NCBI GenBank assembly: GCA_007120575.1
Contig: SKNJ01000333.1
Span: 1 to 9,013 of the forward strand
Length of the DNA: 9,013 bases
Reading direction: 5' to 3'
Source: Thioalkalivibrio sp.
GTDB taxonomy: Bacteria > Pseudomonadota > Gammaproteobacteria > Ectothiorhodospirales > Ectothiorhodospiraceae
Part shown: positions 6,125 through 9,013 of the stretch, piece after piece
Layout of the letters: the number at the start of each line of letters is the position of its first letter
Position numbering within the stretch: the stretch's first letter is position 1
Program-made: the position numbers and the translations under genes
Notes under the pieces: model-generated
What the model saw: only the letters and a program-made list of their open reading frames with translations
The model's database searches: none
Told to the model about the DNA's origin: nothing

Positions 6125-6589
6125 TCAGCTGTCGAGCAGGCCCATTTCATCGGCATCGAAACCCGCGCGGGAGTACCAGTAACGCGCCGCGGCGGGATCG
6201 CGCTCCACGCCGTTGCCCTGGGCGTACATCATCGCCAGGGTGGTCTGGGAACCAGCCAGGCCCTGGTTGGCGGCCTGCTCCATCCAGTGAATCGCCTGCG
6301 CGGAATCCTGCTCCACGCATTCCCCCTCCAGGAACATGAAGCCCAGACCGTGCTGCGCGAGCGGATCGCCCTGCTCGGCCGCCGCGCGCATCCACTTGAC
6401 CGCCGCGCCCGGGTTGGGGACGCCGGTCAGGCCGATCTGGTGCATGATCGCGACCCGGTACTGGGCCTGCGCGTTGCCGGCCTCGGCCAGCGGCATCAGC
6501 AGCTGCATCGCGCGCGAGAAATGCTTGGCTTCAAACGCGGCAATGCCGCTTTGAAGGCTCATCGCTTCGTCGTCTTCGGAATGCGTCAT
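6125..6589 (-). CDS. Sel1-repeat (TPR-like) protein
   Basis: A 154-residue all-helical protein. After an N-terminal helix pair (about 10-36), three Sel1-like repeats are visible: about 40-72 (NAQAQYRVAIMHQIG..AAVKWMRAAAEQG), 76-110 (PLAQHGLGFMFLEG..QAIHWMEQAANQG) and 112-146 (AGSQTTLAMMYAQGNGVERD..AARYWYSRA). Such repeats bind other proteins. No signal peptide is seen, so a cytoplasmic scaffold or adaptor is likely; the partner is unknown. The start is uncertain: ATG at 6589 (MTHSEDDEAM) and ATG at 6562 (MSLQSGIAAF) both lack a strong ribosome site, and the second matches the usual beginning of such proteins well. It appears to be the first gene of the minus-strand set with glutaredoxin and cysG, divergent from the TrpD-like gene. 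Confidence 0.88.
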   Translation of the reverse strand: MTHSEDDEAMSLQSGIAAFEAKHFSRAMQLLMPLAEAGNAQAQYRVAIMHQIGLTGVPNPGAAVKWMRAAAEQGDPLAQHGLGFMFLEGECVEQDSAQAIHWMEQAANQGLAGSQTTLAMMYAQGNGVERDPAAARYWYSRAGFDADEMGLLDS

Positions 6590-6842
6590 GGGTGCGTGCA
6601 CTCGCTGGGTCGGGTGTACGGCAGTGGGCCCCGGATGGCGCGAGCCCATCAGCCAGTTCGTCCCGCATGATCGCGCAAAGCCCCTGGCCCCGGAACCCTC
6701 TCGATAGGGGTATATGCCGGTCGCCGGGGCGTCGCTATGCTTTTTCGCAGCGTGGCGCACGGCGCCGCGGGCTTGGCGCGCGGGTGGCCCCGGCCCCCTT
6801 GCCCCGCCACTCCGATCCAAGGCCCCCTCGACAGGTTGAAGA
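6590..6842. promoter_or_regulatory. divergent intergenic region before the Sel1 and TrpD-like genes
   Basis: This 253-base gap must hold the promoters of both flanking genes. Nothing matches a sigma-70 promoter well; TATGCT at 6736-6741 is the best plus-strand -10 but lacks a -35. A nested inverted repeat is present: GCCCCGG (6687-6693)/CCGGGGC (6724-6730) outside, and CCCT (6696-6699)/AGGG (6706-6709) inside, followed by the locally AT-rich TATATG. It could be an operator or a leader structure. No further gene is supported here. Confidence 0.35.
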
Positions 6843-7964
6843 ATGCCCGAAACCGCGAACGTCTCCCCCGGCCCCGAAGCCGTGATGCGCAGCTGCATCC
6901 AGAAGGTCGCCACCGGCCCCGAGATGAGCAAGGACCTCTCGCGCGAAGAGGCCCGCGCCGCGATGCAGGCGATCCTGGACGGGCAGGTGGACCCGGTGCA
7001 GACAGCGGTGTTCCTGATCGGACTGCGCATGAAACGCGAGACCCTGGAGGAATGCGAGGGCGTGCTGCAGGCGATTCGCGAGCACGCGACCACTGCGGTC
7101 GCCGAAGTCGAGCACCTGGTGGATATCGCCGATCCCTACGACGGCTATATCCGCGGGCTGCCGGCCGGTGCATTCCTGCCAGCGGTGCTGGCCGCTTGCG
7201 GGCAACCGGCCGTGTGTCACGGGGTCGAGGCGATTGGGCCGAAATACGGTGCCACCCCGCGGATGATCCTGCGCGAGGCCGGGGTGGATACCGATCTGGC
7301 ACCGGACGCGGCCGCCGCGCGCATCGCACGCGCGGACACGGGCTGGGCGTATGTCGACATGACTGCGTTCTGCCCCGGCCTGCACGCGCTGACCGGCCTG
7401 CGCAACCTGATGATCAAGCGCAACTGCCTGACCACGGTGGAGAACCTGGTCGGGCCGATTCGCGCGCGCGGACGCACCGACATCATGGTCGGCTACGTAC
7501 ACAAGGCCTATCCCCCGATTTACGCCCATCTGGCGCGCTTTTCCGGGTTTGCCTCCGGGCTGGTGGTGCGCGGTGTCGAGGGGGGCGTGATCCCCTCGCT
7601 GCAACAAGCCGGAAAGATGTTCGTCTACCGCGACGGCGGCCCGGAACAGGAACAGCCACTGGATCCGGCCAGCGTCGGCATCCAGGCCGACAGCCGTGCG
7701 GTACCGCTGCCCGCGGAGATCACACCGGAAAAGGTGGAAGGCAAACCGCAGGGTGACGCCGACGGCCGCGAGGTCGCGCGCGAGGCTGCGCGCGCCGGTC
7801 TCGCGGCATTGCGCGGCGAGCCCGGCCCGATGCGTGACAGCCTGGTCTACGCCGGCGCGATCTGCCTGCACCACCTGGGCCGGGAACCGGATCCGGAAAG
7901 CGCCGCGCGGCGCGTACGTCAGGTCCTCGACGACCAGTCGGCCCTGGCACGATTCACGGGGTAG
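6843..7964 (+). CDS. TrpD/glycosyltransferase-family-3 fold protein with degenerate active site
   Basis: A 373-residue protein with the architecture of anthranilate phosphoribosyltransferase: an N-terminal helical domain (about 12-82, with LSREEARAAMQAILDG and FLIGLRMKRETLEE), then the alpha/beta domain. The catalytic motifs are altered. The PRPP loop GTGGD is replaced by ADPYDGY (96-102), the KHGNR motif by CHGVE (125-129), and the metal-binding Asp-Glu of the GLDE loop by GGVI (247-250). Anthranilate phosphoribosyl transfer is therefore unlikely. It is closer in type to the TrpD2/YbiB group, some of which bind nucleic acid, but this assignment is tentative. The start has AGGTT and GAAGA just upstream, a modest ribosome site. 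It probably shares a transcript with the 66-residue gene 60 bases downstream. There are no trp genes nearby, which also argues against tryptophan synthesis. Confidence 0.85.
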   Translation: MPETANVSPGPEAVMRSCIQKVATGPEMSKDLSREEARAAMQAILDGQVDPVQTAVFLIGLRMKRETLEECEGVLQAIREHATTAVAEVEHLVDIADPYDGYIRGLPAGAFLPAVLAACGQPAVCHGVEAIGPKYGATPRMILREAGVDTDLAPDAAAARIARADTGWAYVDMTAFCPGLHALTGLRNLMIKRNCLTTVENLVGPIRARGRTDIMVGYVHKAYPPIYAHLARFSGFASGLVVRGVEGGVIPSLQQAGKMFVYRDGGPEQEQPLDPASVGIQADSRAVPLPAEITPEKVEGKPQGDADGREVAREAARAGLAALRGEPGPMRDSLVYAGAICLHHLGREPDPESAARRVRQVLDDQSALARFTG

Positions 7965-8024
7965 CCCCCACCGCAGGCCGCGCATCAACCGCGTGGCCGC
8001 CACTGTTCGACAGGAGGAGAAACC

Positions 8025-8225
8025 ATGGACAAGCAGACCTACTACGAGGCCACCAAGAAGATGGAAAGCCTGGGCGTCGACCCCGACTACATCATTGGCT
8101 GGCAAACCGGCTTCCTGCGCAGCCCGAAGGTCGAGGACCAGCGCGTGACCCCGCCGTACGAGGCTGGCTACAACGACGGGCTGGAAGGCAAGACCGACAG
8201 CCACGGCAGCTGGGCCACGCAGTAG
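8025..8225 (+). CDS. 66-residue protein with a duplicated Y-x2-G-aromatic-x2-G motif
   Basis: A small soluble protein that I cannot name. The start is firm: AGGAGGAG lies five bases before the ATG, the strongest ribosome site in the window, implying high translation. It carries the same short pattern twice: Y22-x2-G25-W26-x2-G29-F30 and Y45-x2-G48-Y49-x2-G52-L53. The second copy (YEAGYNDGLEG) resembles the GYxxGxxG element of ribosome modulation factor, but the rest does not match it and the protein is less basic, so this is only a hint. The N-terminal part (QTYYEATKKMESLG) is helical. It follows the TrpD-like gene by 60 bases on the same strand with no terminator between, so the two are probably cotranscribed and may work together. 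Confidence 0.85.
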   Translation: MDKQTYYEATKKMESLGVDPDYIIGWQTGFLRSPKVEDQRVTPPYEAGYNDGLEGKTDSHGSWATQ

Positions 8226-8232
8226 CGAACCG

Positions 8233-8255
8233 GGGCGGGGCTGCGCGCCCCGCCC
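8233..8255. terminator. GC-rich hairpin between convergent genes, no T run
   Basis: GGGCGGGGC (8233-8241) pairs perfectly with GCCCCGCCC (8247-8255) around a 5-base loop. It lies eight bases after the 66-residue gene's stop and 15 bases before the end of the convergent minus-strand gene, so it is well placed to end or protect transcripts from both sides. Neither side has a T tract, so a classical intrinsic terminator is not established. Confidence 0.55.
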
Positions 8256-8270
8256 ATGCGACGCCTTCGT

Positions 8271-8882
8271 TCAGGAGGGATCGGGGCTGACCGATTCCTG
8301 CACTGCCGGGAGCAGTGATTCCAGGGCCGGGGCAAATGCCTCGACCGCTTCCGGGCCGTCAATCGCCATCACCTGATCGATCGCCCACTGCCGATTGCCC
8401 GGCCCGAGGGCCTCGCTGACCCGCGCGGCGAACGCGCGCCACAGGCTGAAACCGGGGCCTTCCTCCGCGCTGTAGCGGCAATCGGCGTACTCGTCGCTGC
8501 GCACATTGACCCTGTCGACAAACGCCTCGCGCACCCCGTCCACCGGCGCCGGCACCCGGTCCGGACCGGCATGCAGCTCGGCCAGGTTCTCCTCCAGCAG
8601 CCCGGCCAGGCGCAGCGCCATCGCGGTCACGAAGCGTATCCGTTGTTCCTGCGAGAAACGCTCTCTGACCCGCCGATCCGCGAGGTGCAGCAGGAAAATC
8701 ACGAATTCCTGGATCAGCTCCAGGCGCTGATCCTGGGTGCGTGTCTCGAAGTCCTCGTTTTCCAGATTGAGCACCCCGTTGCAGGCGGCACGCCACGCGT
8801 TCGAGGCCGCCGCACTGGCAACATCCTCCAGGCTGCGCGGGCGCTCGCCCTGCTTCCAGCGATTACGCAGACGCAGGCTCAT
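8271..8882 (-). CDS. hypothetical helical protein
   Basis: A 203-residue protein with no family I recognise. ATG at 8882-8880 is chosen because it overlaps the upstream gene's stop as ATGA, the normal coupling arrangement; the frame stays open further upstream, but there it runs through the neighbouring gene in another frame. The protein looks mostly helical and soluble, with no signal peptide. The N-terminus is basic (MSLRLRNRWKQGERPR), followed by amphipathic helices around 20-115 (for example LIQEFVIFLLHLADRRVRER and FVTAMALRLAGLLEENLAEL) and a C-terminal acidic, hydrophobic helix region. LIQEFVIFLLHLA at about 55-67 is hydrophobic but too short and too polar at its flanks for a clear membrane segment. 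It is transcribed leftward with the partial gene at the right edge and ends opposite the 66-residue gene. Confidence 0.8.
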   Translation of the reverse strand: MSLRLRNRWKQGERPRSLEDVASAAASNAWRAACNGVLNLENEDFETRTQDQRLELIQEFVIFLLHLADRRVRERFSQEQRIRFVTAMALRLAGLLEENLAELHAGPDRVPAPVDGVREAFVDRVNVRSDEYADCRYSAEEGPGFSLWRAFAARVSEALGPGNRQWAIDQVMAIDGPEAVEAFAPALESLLPAVQESVSPDPS

Positions 8883-9013
8883 TCCGGCAGCCCGAGGCGC
8901 GCTTGCACACCGTCCCACAGGTCCAGGCGATCCTGGATCGCGGCCCGCGCGGCGTCCTGCGCCTCGGCGATCTTCACCGGATCCTCGCCGCACAGCGCCT
9001 CGACCAGGCGCAG
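8879..9013 (-). CDS. C-terminal 44 residues of an unidentified protein, cut by window edge
   Basis: Reading leftward from the edge, a frame is open for 44 codons and stops with TGA at 8881-8879. It encodes LRLVEALCGEDPVKIAEAQD and then a helical tail ending in WDGVQARLGLPE. The stop overlaps the start of the next gene as ATGA, which supports it being a real, translationally coupled gene. Composition is helical and soluble. Too little is present to name a family. Confidence 0.7.
   Translation of the reverse strand: MRLVEALCGEDPVKIAEAQDAARAAIQDRLDLWDGVQARLGLPE

Noticed and set aside
6085..6156. Longer glutaredoxin starting at 6156
   Set aside because: The extra residues overlap the Sel1 gene end, add nothing to the fold, and the inner ATG has a good GAGG site.
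6735..8204. 489-codon minus-strand open frame over the TrpD-like and 66-residue genes
   Set aside because: The plus strand shows the TrpD fold and a gene with a very strong ribosome site; the minus frame spans two genes and an intergenic gap with no ribosome site or known motif.
1..9013. CRISPR arrays, tRNA or rRNA genes, insertion sequences, toxin-antitoxin or phage modules
   Set aside because: No regularly spaced direct repeats, cloverleaf or rRNA signatures, transposase motifs or mobile-element ends were seen on reading both strands.

Overview
The window is GC-rich and densely coded. The genes suggest an autotrophic gammaproteobacterium, possibly a sulfur oxidiser of the Thioalkalivibrio/Ectothiorhodospiraceae kind. 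That placement is an inference from base composition, a CbbQ-type Rubisco-activase ATPase, a fused CysG siroheme synthase and a NarL-family two-component pair; there is no rRNA or other taxonomic marker.

Layout: (1) 1-792, minus strand, nearly all of a CbbQ/NorQ-type AAA+ ATPase that runs off the left edge. (2) 793-977, an AT-rich divergent control region, then on the plus strand a 105-residue beta-rich protein of unknown function (978-1295) closed by a strong intrinsic terminator (1346-1371). (3) 1372-1558, a control region with a 16-bp perfect palindrome, a candidate promoter and a leader able to form two mutually exclusive hairpins, one of which hides the ribosome-binding site. It leads into a plus-strand kinase/response-regulator operon (1559-3882, ATGA overlap). 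(4) 3890-4234, minus strand, a stand-alone LexA/S24-like domain protein, convergent with the regulator. (5) 4318-6589, a minus-strand operon read as Sel1-repeat protein, glutaredoxin, then cysG. (6) 6843-8225, a plus-strand pair: a TrpD-fold protein with degenerate active-site motifs, and a 66-residue protein carrying a duplicated short motif. (7) 8271-9013, two minus-strand genes of unknown function with an ATGA overlap, the upstream one cut by the right edge.

Functional reading: the ATPase would keep Rubisco active. The siroheme/glutaredoxin operon would supply cofactor for sulfite or nitrite reductases and thiol redox control. The two-component system resembles NarX/NarL, but it lacks room for a periplasmic nitrate-binding domain and has a cysteine-rich GAF domain, so a cytoplasmic redox, gas or metal signal is more likely. 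No mobile elements, tRNA, rRNA or CRISPR arrays were seen. The points most worth a second look are the kinase leader switch, the Cys-GAF kinase, and the degenerate TrpD-like protein paired with the duplicated-motif small protein.
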